A stretch of 44,830 nucleotides of DNA from CAYYNP01 sp964472545 (lineage in GTDB: Bacteria; Planctomycetota; Planctomycetia; Pirellulales; Thermoguttaceae), in the NCBI GenBank assembly GCA_964472545.1, contig CAYYNP010000043.1, forward strand, positions 1 to 44,830. The letters are read 5' to 3'. Under the pieces are notes generated by a model, which was given only the letters and a program-made list of their open reading frames with translations, did no database searches and had not been told where the DNA came from. Of this stretch, positions 33,928-44,100 are shown piece by piece (the stretch's first letter is position 1; the number at the start of each line of letters is the position of its first letter). The position numbers were made by a program, and so were the translations under genes.

Positions 33928-35118
33928 ATGCACCTGCTGTCGCGCCATGTCCTGACCGAATTGACGAAGGTCTTCCTGATCGCGTTGAGCGCTTTGACGC
34001 TGATGATGATCATCGCGGGCGTGGTTCGAGAAGCCATGATGCAGAGCCTGCCGCCGGCCCAGGTGCTGCAACTGATCCCGTACGTGCTTCCCGACGCCTT
34101 GCGGATCGCGGTGCCGGTCACGCTGCTGCTGGCCACCACTTTCGTCTACGGGCGCATGTCCGGCAACAACGAGATCGTGGCTGCCAAGGCCCTGGGGATC
34201 CATCCCTGGAAGCTCTTGGGCCCCACGTTCATTTTCGCCTTTCTGTTGAGCCTGGTGACCGTTTGGCTGAACGATCTGGCGGTCTCCTGGGGCCGAAACG
34301 GCGTGCAGCAGGTGGTGATCGACTCGGTCGAAGACATCGTCTACGGCGTGCTCGAGGTGCAACGCAGCTACGAGTCGGATAACGTTTCGATCCACGTTCA
34401 GCGCGTGGAAGACCGCAAGCTGATCTTGCCGACCGTGCGGATCGAAGGCCGCGGCGATTCCCCCACCCGAACGGTCTACGCCGACGAGGCCGTGTTGGAA
34501 ACCGACCGATCGGCCGACGTCCTGCGCGTGAAGCTCTACAACGCCACGGTCGATATCGGCCCGTTGACGATGCGATCGCGCGGTCTCTTCAGGCCGATCC
34601 CGGAGATCCCTTTGCAGGAGGCCAGCCGGGCGCGACGCGCGGCGCGTCTGCCGTCGTGGTTGTCGTTGCGGGTGATCGGCCCGGAGAAGATCAAGCAGAA
34701 GGAGGTGATCCGCCGGATCGACGCCGACCACGCCGCCCGGGCCGCGTATCAGATGCTCTGCGGCGACTTTGAGGCGTTGACCGATTCCGCCTGGGAGAAC
34801 CGGGCCCAAGAGCGATCCCGCGCCCGCGACCGGCTCCGCCGCCTTAACCTCGAGCCGCACCGCCGCTGGTCGGCCGGCTTCAGTTGCCTCTGTTTCGTCT
34901 GGGTCGGCGCCCCGATGGCCATCCGCCGCCGCAAGAGCGACTTTTTGGCCGTCTTCTTCCTCTGCTTCCTGCCGATCCTGATCGCCTACTACCCGCTGTT
35001 GATCTACGGCATCGACGGCGCCAAGAACGGCACGATTCCGCCGTATTCCGTGTGGGCGGGGAATCTGCTGTTGTTGGCGTGGGGGACTTGGCTGTTGAAG
35101 CGGGTGGTGCGGTATTAG
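33928..35118 (+). CDS. LptF/LptG family lipopolysaccharide export permease
   Basis: The 396-aa membrane protein fits the YjgP/YjgQ family: helices near residues 10-32, 52-78 and 100-120, a large periplasmic domain (about 125-300), then C-terminal helices around 315-395. It would be half of the inner-membrane complex that passes LPS to the Lpt bridge. SGNNEIVAAKALGI is a typical family segment. Whether it is LptF or LptG cannot be settled. The start at 33928 (MHLLSRHVLTELTKVF) matches the family; the open frame upstream is noncoding. No LptB or second permease is nearby. Confidence 0.85.
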   Translation: MHLLSRHVLTELTKVFLIALSALTLMMIIAGVVREAMMQSLPPAQVLQLIPYVLPDALRIAVPVTLLLATTFVYGRMSGNNEIVAAKALGIHPWKLLGPTFIFAFLLSLVTVWLNDLAVSWGRNGVQQVVIDSVEDIVYGVLEVQRSYESDNVSIHVQRVEDRKLILPTVRIEGRGDSPTRTVYADEAVLETDRSADVLRVKLYNATVDIGPLTMRSRGLFRPIPEIPLQEASRARRAARLPSWLSLRVIGPEKIKQKEVIRRIDADHAARAAYQMLCGDFEALTDSAWENRAQERSRARDRLRRLNLEPHRRWSAGFSCLCFVWVGAPMAIRRRKSDFLAVFFLCFLPILIAYYPLLIYGIDGAKNGTIPPYSVWAGNLLLLAWGTWLLKRVVRY

Positions 35119-35209
35119 TGCCCGACAACGTTCTCCCTGATTCGTGCCATGTCGAGTTGCAGAACGTCGAGAGACGGGTTGCCCGAGCAACGCCCGAGCG
35201 ACACGTGCC

Positions 35210-35239
35210 TTGACACGGCAACGTGGTTCTGGGAAGAAT
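35210..35239 (+). promoter_or_regulatory. Candidate promoter of the HEPN cassette
   Basis: A perfect TTGACA (35210-35215) is followed after 18 bases by AAGAAT (35234-35239), which matches four of six -10 bases. The first gene starts 47 bases later. Confidence 0.35.
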
Positions 35240-35285
35240 TGATTAGCGTCGAAACCGATTTGACCGGCCAACGTGGAGCTTCCCG

Positions 35286-35618
35286 ATGCCTGCAACGCAG
35301 TTTGACAGAGACACGATGGCCAATTGGTACGCCAAACAGCACCTAAAGACGGATCCAGGGATTCGATCCGTCCACTATCTGCCGACGAATGCGCCGGACC
35401 GAGAGATTCGATTTGTTGAAGTCAACGAGTTGATCGGAGACAGAAGCGACGACACGCTCGAGCCGCTGGATTTTGGTGTCGATAGGGAAATGGACACGCA
35501 GCACATGCTGCTTGTCCTAGATGTCACGCCGAGTCAATGGGATCGGATACGGGCAGGCGAGTTGCCGTTGCCGGAGGGCTGGTCGCTGGAGAACTCCGTG
35601 CCGTACCGCCGGAGTTGA
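35286..35618 (+). CDS. Unknown 110-aa protein, first gene of the HEPN cassette
   Basis: A soluble protein with no signal peptide or membrane helix. It has an N-terminal basic helix (WYAKQHLKTDP), then IRSVHYLPT, REIRFVEVNELI and MLLVLDVTPSQWDRI, ending LPEGWSLENSVPY. I recognise no named family. It is not a nucleotidyltransferase: the GSxxxGxxxxxSDxD pattern of MNT proteins is missing. GGAG about 8 bases before the ATG supports the start. Only one base separates its TGA from the ATG of the HEPN-like gene, so the two are surely made together and probably interact. Confidence 0.6.
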   Translation: MPATQFDRDTMANWYAKQHLKTDPGIRSVHYLPTNAPDREIRFVEVNELIGDRSDDTLEPLDFGVDREMDTQHMLLVLDVTPSQWDRIRAGELPLPEGWSLENSVPYRRS

Positions 35619-35619
35619 G

Positions 35620-36126
35620 ATGAACGACTACCAAGCACTCTGGTGGCGGCAGGCGAGATCGGATCGCGCCGTGTTCGACCTTCTTCGTCGACAGGGCGCC
35701 GCTCCTTGCCATCTGCTGCACTATCTGCAAATGGCTACGGAGAAGCTGGGAAAGGCGTACTTCTGGCGATCGGGCGTTGCGCCGCCGAAGACTCACGCGA
35801 GCTTTGTGAAGTTCCTCAGAGCCTTGGGGTGCGTTCCAAGCTCGAAGCGACAGCGGCTCGCCGATGTCTTCGGTTTCCGGCGCTTCAAGAGCTTTCGGGC
35901 CTGGATGCGCCGTGCTTGCAGTTTTGCGTATCCGCTCGAACGATTAGCACCTGCCTTGGCAGGAGACGGCGAGAACACCGAGTATCCCTGGCCACGGGAG
36001 GCCCCGGAATACGCCCCCGTAGAACATCAATTCCACTTGTGGGCAGAGTTCAAAGATACCGGTCCTGGGCGGCAATTCATGCGCGTCATCGACGCCGCAG
36101 TCGAGGAGTTTCCTGAATACGGTTAG
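35620..36126 (+). CDS. HEPN-like domain protein
   Basis: The 168-aa protein has the helix pattern of HEPN domains: WWRQARSDRAVFDLL, then CHLLHYLQMATEKLGKAYFW (residues 30-49), then THASFVKFLRAL. HEPN proteins often act as RNases in toxin and defence systems, but the canonical RxxxxH catalytic motif is not clearly present, so it may be a non-catalytic HEPN. It starts one base after the upstream gene's stop. A longer frame begins at 35521 inside that gene and is not chosen. It ends 51 bases from the convergent zinc-ribbon gene. A toxin-antitoxin or sensor pair is possible; function is not shown. Confidence 0.55.
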   Translation: MNDYQALWWRQARSDRAVFDLLRRQGAAPCHLLHYLQMATEKLGKAYFWRSGVAPPKTHASFVKFLRALGCVPSSKRQRLADVFGFRRFKSFRAWMRRACSFAYPLERLAPALAGDGENTEYPWPREAPEYAPVEHQFHLWAEFKDTGPGRQFMRVIDAAVEEFPEYG

Positions 36127-36177
36127 TGGCCGGGCGCTGAGCGGGGCGCTTCTCAGAGGTCTAGCTCTGGTGGCGAT

Positions 36178-37179
36178 TCACCCCATTACCTGACGACACG
36201 ACGGACACGTCCCGTCCGGCTTCGGCACGACCGTCATGCCGCACTGGGAACATTCGCGGATGCTGAGTTCTCGGGCGGGGCGATCGGAGGACGTCGGCTT
36301 GGCGGGTGAGGCGTCCTCGGCCGTCGACTCATCGACAGAATCGGCCGCCATGACCTGGGCGCGTTCGGCGTACTTCCCGCGGTTGGGCTTGGCCAACTGC
36401 TCCGCTGCGGCGGCCATCTTGCGCAGGTCGTCGCGTGAGTAGGCGCCGACGACGCCGAACGTCTCGATGGTGTGCCGTTGACGTGTGCGCAAATCGATGA
36501 ACTGAAAGGCCGTCTGCATCTTCTCCGGGTCTTCGTAACACTCGACGTCGTCCATCGCGTCCCAGGGGACGTACAACAGCCCACGGCCATCGTGCCAAAC
36601 GAGACCTTCGTCGCAGAGGTAGACGAACTCGCGGCGATCTCCCAGCAACCGGTTTCCCTGGCAGCGTGTCACCAGCCTGGCCTGCATCGACTCGGTGATC
36701 GCCGTTGCGATGGCCGCTCCTATTCCCCCGAGGGCCGCTGCCGCGAGGGCGCCGCCGATGAACACCAAGACGAAGGTCTTGCCGCCGAGACTCCACACGT
36801 ACATCGTGTAGATGAACGCCGGCACGAGGCCCGCCAGGAACGGAATGGCGAACGCCCAGCGCTTGATCTCCGTGAATTGAGCACTCGGCACGCCGCGGTA
36901 GAAGCCGGCCTGTCCACGCTCGGGAAGGCCTCGATCGCGAACCGCCTCGATATCGGATGCCAGCGGCGGCGGCAACGGATCGGCGGTGGCTCCCGACGCC
37001 GGCTCGCGAATGTCGTCGGCCGAGACCTTCAAGACGTCGACCAGCGAGCCCGGCGCAAGGAAGGCGACGGCCTCCCGCAGCCGGCGTAGCGGACGGAAGC
37101 AGTGTTCGCAATGCGAGGCGGTCGTCTCTGCGGCGGAAGGACAAAGCTCGCAAGAACTCTTAGACAGGTCGGCTTCCAT
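36178..37179 (-). CDS. Membrane protein with zinc ribbons at both ends
   Basis: The 333-aa protein has two Cys pairs at the N-terminus (CELC, CEHC) and two at the C-terminus (CSQCGM, CPSCRQ), each resembling a zinc ribbon. Two membrane helices lie at about residues 107-160 (FAIPFLAGLVPAFIYTMYVW and the segment after). A PH-like or beta-rich region follows (LLYVPWDAMDDVECYEDP). The start at 37179 is supported by GGAG upstream and removes a low-complexity extension. The N-terminal ribbon precedes the membrane part, so both ends are probably cytoplasmic. Function unknown; the architecture suggests a membrane-anchored sensor or regulator. Confidence 0.6.
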   Translation of the reverse strand: MEADLSKSSCELCPSAAETTASHCEHCFRPLRRLREAVAFLAPGSLVDVLKVSADDIREPASGATADPLPPPLASDIEAVRDRGLPERGQAGFYRGVPSAQFTEIKRWAFAIPFLAGLVPAFIYTMYVWSLGGKTFVLVFIGGALAAAALGGIGAAIATAITESMQARLVTRCQGNRLLGDRREFVYLCDEGLVWHDGRGLLYVPWDAMDDVECYEDPEKMQTAFQFIDLRTRQRHTIETFGVVGAYSRDDLRKMAAAAEQLAKPNRGKYAERAQVMAADSVDESTAEDASPAKPTSSDRPARELSIRECSQCGMTVVPKPDGTCPSCRQVMG

Positions 37180-37318
37180 TCTCGCTTCTCCTGGTTTGCC
37201 GTCGCTCCCATTTTCAAGCGTCGCAACGCTCCATTCTAATGGGAACCCCCGGTCGGCCCAACACGTCCAAGGGGGAGTTGGGTATAGGAAAGTAGGGGGT
37301 ACAGGAGGAGACGGCCAA

Positions 37319-37798
37319 ATGACGCGATGGACAACCGTGGCGGTGGTGCTCGGTTTGACGACCACGTGCTGCCGGGCCGACTTTGGCGACGGCGCGGTAG
37401 AGCACTACGTCGACGACTCGGAACTCGGGGTCAGAGCCACGCTAACACGATCGTACGGCGGCGTTGTTGAGGAGGCCGGCTGGATCGTATTCCAGCTCGA
37501 CTTTTGCGTGGAAGAGGCCCTCCACGGTAGCCCGCCGGACGACGACCCGATCCGCGTGCTGGCTCCGTTCGCGCACCTGAAGTCGGGCGACCATGTGCCC
37601 GAGCTTGAGGTCAAAGTGCGGTACCTGCTGTTTCTGAAACGGCAGAAATCGATGACGAAGGACGGACTGAAGTGGGGGAGTGCCGGCCTCTGGTTCGGAC
37701 TTCAACGATACAACTCGATGATGGAGTTGCAGGTCAAACGGGCGGCAAAGCGACAGCCAAATGGTAGTAGGTCCGCTGAATCGGGCCCCGGCGCTTGA
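37319..37798 (+). CDS. Exported protein of unknown function
   Basis: The 159-aa protein has a signal peptide (MTRWTTVAVVLGLTTTCCRA). The mature part contains a beta-rich domain (VRATLTRSYGG, EEAGWIVFQLDFCVEE) and a basic C-terminal tail (KRAAKRQPNG). AGGAGG 10 bases before ATG strongly supports the start; the frame upstream overlaps the divergent zinc-ribbon gene and is not coding. No family recognised. The same-strand giant LamG gene follows after a hairpin and a 309-base gap. Confidence 0.6.
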   Translation: MTRWTTVAVVLGLTTTCCRADFGDGAVEHYVDDSELGVRATLTRSYGGVVEEAGWIVFQLDFCVEEALHGSPPDDDPIRVLAPFAHLKSGDHVPELEVKVRYLLFLKRQKSMTKDGLKWGSAGLWFGLQRYNSMMELQVKRAAKRQPNGSRSAESGPGA

Positions 37799-38107
37799 CG
37801 ACTGTAACGATTGTGTTAAACTTGAGGGATAGTCGGCTTTCTCCGAAAGTCGGCGTTTCGGCGTCAATCCCTCATTCTGGGTGTTGGCTGTCCCGCTCAG
37901 CGTCCCTTAGAAGTCCAACGAGGCAGACGGCAGTTCTACCGCTGCAAGTTGTTTTGGGACTTCCTTCTTTGGAAGGGATCGCCGTTTGGGTGTTGCTTGA
38001 CTCGGCCGGGCACGCGTCCCTTACCCCATAGATCATTGATCGGGAGCCGCCCGGGGACTGCGCGGTTCGCTCTCGATGGACTCATTCCCTCTGATTGGAG
38101 AGACACG
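37799..38107 (+). other. Leader region of the giant LamG gene
   Basis: A 309-base gap holding a hairpin (37832-37854), AT-rich stretches around 37803-37825 and the ribosome binding site GGAGA before ATG 38108. No small gene is seen. Confidence 0.45.
37832..37854 (+). terminator. Hairpin after the exported-protein gene
   Basis: GTCGGCTTTC pairs with GAAAGTCGGC over 10 positions, two of them G-T, around a TCC loop, 33 bases beyond the stop. The following T run is short, so it could be a weak terminator or a leader structure. Confidence 0.4.
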
Positions 38108-41100
38108 ATGCGGAAACTGGTTGCACTGTTTCTGGCCGCGGCGTTGCTGACGGTCGTGAGCGGCACGGCGACGGCGCTGGATTTGACGATGAGCCAAGAC
38201 ATGGGCACGGCCGCCAACCCCGGCCTGCCCGGCTCTTTCGTTCCGTCGGGGATCGACGCTTATTCGGTCACCGGCGGCGGCGGCGACATTTGGGGAACCG
38301 AAGACCGTGGCCACTTCCTTTATCACGAAGTGCTCGGCGACGGCTCGATTACCGCCCACGTGGCCGCGTTTACCGGCGGTGGAAACGCCTGGCGCAAGGG
38401 TGGCGTGATGATCCGCGACTCTCTGCACCATCGGTCGGCCAACGCGTTCAACGTCGTGGCGGCCAACAACCCGAACAACGACCAGTATCGCCTCTCGTTC
38501 AACGCCGCCTCGGCACGCAGCAACCCGCGTCCGGCGGGCGCCGACGCGGTCGGCGAGGCCCCGTGGGTGCGGCTGACGCGTGTGGGCGACGAGTTCACCT
38601 ACGCCTTCTCTCCGGACGGCTTCACCTGGACCGACTACGACGCCGTGCAGACGATCCCCATGGACCGGAGCGTCTATCTCGGGCTGGCCGTTACCTCGCA
38701 CGCCAACGCCGAAACCACGGCGGTCGATTTCGACAACGTTTTGATCTCCGGGTTCACGCCGATCGAAACACGAACCTGGGACTCAGGCATCGCAGGAAAC
38801 GACTGGGGAGCGGCCCACTGGGAGCCGGCCGGCTCGACGGTGAACATTGCCTCCAGCGCGATCCTGCCCGACGATAATACGGACGTCGTTACCGCGGGGG
38901 CGGCCGGCGGCGAGGCGCACCGGCTGCTGGTCGAGGGCGGCGGCATCTCGGTCACCGGCGGCGGCACGCTGGCGATTACCGATTCGGCCACCTTCCTGCC
39001 CACCACCACGCTGAGCATCAGCACCGGCAGCACGCTGACCGCCGGCGGCGGCAGCATCGACGCGATCACCACGACCGGCAACGCCACAATCGGCAGCACG
39101 GGCGATGACCTAGCGGTGGGGCGCCTGGCACTGGCCGCCGGCAGCACGCTGAGCACCACGGGCACGGGCCGGCTCTTGCTGGACAATTCCCAGGGCAATG
39201 GCGTGGTAGCCAACGCGGCCTCGACGTTTAGGCTCGCCGGCGGCACGCTGGTCTCCAAGGGGGCGCGTCCGCTGGGCCAGTCGACCAATCTCGAAATGGC
39301 CGGCGGGGCGTTGCTGTTGCGAAACGGCGTGTCACCGGGCGCGGCCCCGTTGACGGCCCCGGTCTCCGGCTGGGACTTTGACGACGGATTCGGGGCGACG
39401 GCTACCAACACGGTCGACCCGGGCGGGCTCAACGACGGCGTGCTGATCGATTTCCCGCTGGGCGACGACCATTGGGTCGACGGCATCGTCGGCGGCGCCT
39501 TGCGCTTCGACAGCCGCATCGGCTACGTCGACGCCGGCGACATGGACCTCAGCGCCGGCTACACCGTCTCGACATGGGTCAAGACAAACAGCCTGACCCA
39601 AAACAGCCAGTACGACTCGGTCTTCACCAGCTCCGGCAACGAAGGCCAAGGCAACGGTTTCCAAATCGACGTCGGCGCGAACATCGCCGGCAACTTCCGC
39701 TGGCGGGGTGGGCCGACGATCCAGATGGGACCGGCGATCAACGAGTGGACCCACTTGGCCGTGAGCTACGACGGCGCCACCGAGCGGGCCTATTACAACG
39801 GCCAACTCGTCGGCTCGGCCGCCGACTCGGGACGACTGTTCACCGAATTCCTCATCGGCCGCAACCGGGCCAACGACTGGCGGTTCAGCGGCACGGTCGA
39901 TGAGATGTACGTCTACGACACTGCACTGCCGGACGCCGACATCGCGGCGATGGTCACACGGACGGCGCCGAACATGGCCGGTACCACCGTGACGGTCACG
40001 GCCGATTCGTTGATCGAGTCGGACGCCGACGCCGGGCTGGCGTTCGGCCCGCTGGTGCTCGAAAGCGGCGTGATTTCGACCGCCGGCCGTACGCCGATCA
40101 GCTTCGACGGTGCGATCATCTCGCCGGCGGCTACCGACGGCCGCGTGGGCTTCGACCCGCAGGGGGCCACCGACTACGGCGGGATCGACGCCAACAACGT
40201 CAAGACCACGATCACTAAGGGCGGCCCAAGCACTTGGGATCTCGATACGGCGCCGGCCAACTTGCACGCCGAGGGCCAATGGGCGGTTGAAGACGGCACG
40301 CTAAACCTCGCCCCGGACACGACACCGCTGGGCGGTCTGCCCGTAACCGTGACCGGCGGCACGCTGAAGGCCCATTCGCTGGACGGCTCGGACCTGACGC
40401 TGGCCGGCGGGACCTTCACGTTCACGGATCACCTCGAGGCGGGAATCACCGCCCCCGGGGCCGTGGCCGGATGGACCTTCGACGAGACGACCGGTACCAC
40501 GGCCGCCAACGCGATCACGCCGGGCACCGGCGACGGCGTTTTGACCGGCTTTCCGGCCGGCGACGCCCACTGGGTCGACGGCGTGGTGGGTGGGGCCATC
40601 GAGTTCAACGGTTCCGACCACGTGCAGACCGATTACCCCGGCATTGAGGGAAGCGCATCCCGCAGCGTGGCGTTCTGGGTAAAGACGACCGACGTGACCG
40701 ACCACGGAATCGTCGCCTGGGGCGACAGCAACGCAGACGGAACCAATGGCACGTGCGACTGAACACCAATTCCGGGCAGCTTCGCACCGAAAACCAGGGC
40801 GGGAACATTATCGCCACGACCGATATCGCCGACGGCAATTGGCATCACGTCGTTTCCGTCTTCGCGGAAGACGGCGACCCGGACGTGCTCGACGTGCTGC
40901 ACTACGTCGACGGCGTGTTGGAGGCCACCTCCGGCGGTACCGATGAACCGGTCAATACGGACATTACCGGCCCCCAGGCCGAACCCGTGTCCATCGGGCG
41001 GCGAGCCCAGGTTGCCAACCTGCTCTATTTCACCGGCACCGTGGACGACGTCTACATCTACGATCGCCCGTTGGATGCCTTTGAAGTCGCCAATTTTATC

Positions 41101-44100
41101 GGTGCGACGACGCCTGCCGACGTGGCCGGGCTGCCGATTCTGGTCGCCGACGATTCGACGCTCAACTCGGCCTCGGCGTCGGCCGCGTTTTTGGGTACCG
41201 TGACGCTGCAAAACGGCATCTTGGCCACCACCGGCAGCAACCCGATCATCTTCGCCGACACCTCGATTCCCGAGGACGCCACGATGGTGGGCTTCGCCCC
41301 GGAAATCGCGACCTTGCCGGGTATCATCACCGGCGAGGGGGCAGGGCCCGACGTGACGATCGCCAAGGCCGGCGCGCACGACCTGGTGCTCGATCATGCC
41401 AACGTCAATCTGGCCAATGCCACGTTCGAGGCCCGCGCGGGCACGCTGAAGATGATCGGCACGGATCCCTGGGGTGGCTCGACCGACGCGCTACTCTCCG
41501 GCGGTACGTTGTTCGTCCAAGGTGACACGGCCGCCGACGTGCCCGCAGGGGCCATCGCGCACTACGCGTTTAATAACCCGTTCCTCTTCGGCGCGGACAG
41601 CTCCGGCAACGGCCATCACGGCGTAACGGTCGGCGACCCGGTGTTGGCGGCCGGCAAGGTCGGCACGGCGCTCGATCTCGACGGCGACGCCGACGGCATC
41701 AACAACACCGACGGTGGGCAGTTCCTTAAGGCGGCAACCGACGCCCGTACGATTTCGCTGTGGATCAACCAGGAGGACGCCATCGGCGACCAGATACTGA
41801 TCGACGAAGGCGGCAACACGAACGGCATCGGTATCCGCGTGCACGACGGCTCGCCGCAGGCGATGATCAAGGCCGGCGCCGACGCCATCGGACTGACCAC
41901 CGCCACGCCGCTGGAGCCCGGCTGGCATCACCTGGCCGTGGTCTACGGCAGCAGCAACTGGACGCTGTTCATCGACGGGGCCCAGGCCGACACACTGGGC
42001 ACTCCGTTTGCCCAAATGCCCAGCCACTCGAACAACCCCGGGATCGGCTATCGCAACAGCGAAAACCCGTATACGGGCACGTCGTTCAACGGCCTGATCG
42101 ACGAAGTCTACTACTACGACGCGGCGCTCGACGCGGCCGATATCGTCAGGCTCTACGACGCCGGCACGTGGGTGCCGGTGCCGCTGGACATGAGCGCTTT
42201 GAGCGTCACCGTGACGGAGGATTCCGTGCTCCAGGCGGCCACCGACTCCAGCGCCACGTTTGGCCCGCTGACGTTGATCAACGGCACGGTCACCGTCGAG
42301 GGCGCGCCGGCCGGCGTGACCTTCGACGGCACAACCCTGGCCCCGGCCGTGGCCGACATGGTCGTGGGCATCAATGCGACGATGGGCGTCAGCCTGGGCG
42401 CGCTCGCGTCCGACGGCGTCACCCCGGTAACGTTCAGCAAGAGCGGCGCCGGCGACGTAATCCTCGATTCCGAACCGACGGGGTTTGACGAAGTGACCGT
42501 CGAGGCGGGCGGCGGACGGCTGATCGGCCTGGCTTCGCCCAATCCGTTCGGTCCGGCCGGGCTGCAGATCGCCGGCGGCGGCGAACTGGTCCTGGCCGCC
42601 CGCGACGCGGAGACCTCGCCGGTTACGTTCGACAACGCGTTGGAGACCGTCGGCAACGGCACGCTCACCGCCGGCTCCGGCGGCGTCGGCGGCGATCATC
42701 CCGGCGGGATGACGATCAACCTCGGCAGCGTCGACAACCCGGTGACCCTCGGCGACGCCAGCACGCTCACCTTGCGTTCGACCGGCAACTACTCGCTGAA
42801 TTTGGCCGGCGACGTGGTCGGCACGGGCGGCATCAGCGTGACCGACAGCGCCGTGACCATTGGCGGCTTCGTCGACGCAGGCACGATCGACGTCTCCGGT
42901 ACGGGGTCGTTGACCACGCCGGAAGAGACGATCGCCGAGAACCTCAACGTCTCCGGCGGTGCCATCACGACCACCACGCTGATGGAAGTGGGCAACATGA
43001 CGCTTTCCGGTGGTGTGGTCACGGCGGAAGGGCCGATGATCGACGATCTGCAAATGAGCGACGGCACGCTCAACGCGGCCGGTGCCACGGTCGTCAATCT
43101 CGACATGACCGGCGGCACGATCGAGGCTTCCGGCGACGTGATCGTGACCACGATGACGGCCGCCGGCGGCACGTTGGCGCTCAACGGAAACCAGTTGCTC
43201 GTCGAGCAGAGTTTGGCGGCCGGCCCGGCCACCTACTCGATCGACCTAGGCAACCGTTTTAGTGTTAGCGGTGACCTAAACGCCGGAGCCACGCTGGGCC
43301 TCAGCGGCGGTGTGCTGACGGTCGACGGCGGCATCCGCGAGGGCGGGCCCTCGACCGACGGCCTGCTGGCCTACTGGGGCTTCGACGACGGCACCGGCGA
43401 CACGGCCGTCAACGGGATCACCCCCGGCACGCTGGACGGTACGCTGACCAACTTCCCCGCCGACGACTCGCAGTGGGCCGGCGGCGTGGTAGGCGGCGGA
43501 TTGAGCTTCGACGGCACCGACGATTTCGTCAACATCGCCGGCTACACGGGCGTGCTGGGCACCACCCCGCGGACCGTGGCCGCCTGGATCAAGACCGCCG
43601 CCGACAACGCGGCGATCATCTCCTGGGGCAACAACTCCGGCGGACAGAAGTGGGTCTTCCGCACCCAGACCAGCAACGGCCGGGACGGAGCGATCCGCGT
43701 CGAGGTCAACGGGGGCTACCGCGTAGGCGACACCGATATTCGAGACGACGCGTGGCATCACGTCGCCGCCGTGTTGCCCGCGCCGGCAAACAACGTCAAT
43801 CAGGTGCTGCTGTACGTCGACGGGCAACTGGAAGCCAACAGCGCGACCAAGGGGCGGTCGATCAATACGTCGGCAAACCCGGACGTCCGCATCGGTCAGG
43901 ACCACAGCAATCGTCGCTTCCCCGGCCTGATGGATGAGGTCTTCCTCTACGATCGGGCACTCGACGCGGCCGAGATCGATTTCCTCTACGGCGACGGCAC
44001 AGGGCCCGAACTCGGGCCGGTCGTGCTGGACGCCTCCGGCAACAACCTCGTGGTGACCGATACCTCGGAGGTGATTGCCACGGCCGACCAGGTGATCGCG

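Noticed and set aside
35620..36126. A classic HEPN/MNT toxin-antitoxin pair
   Set aside because: The partner lacks the nucleotidyltransferase motif and the RxxxxH catalytic motif is not clear, so only a HEPN-like cassette is claimed.
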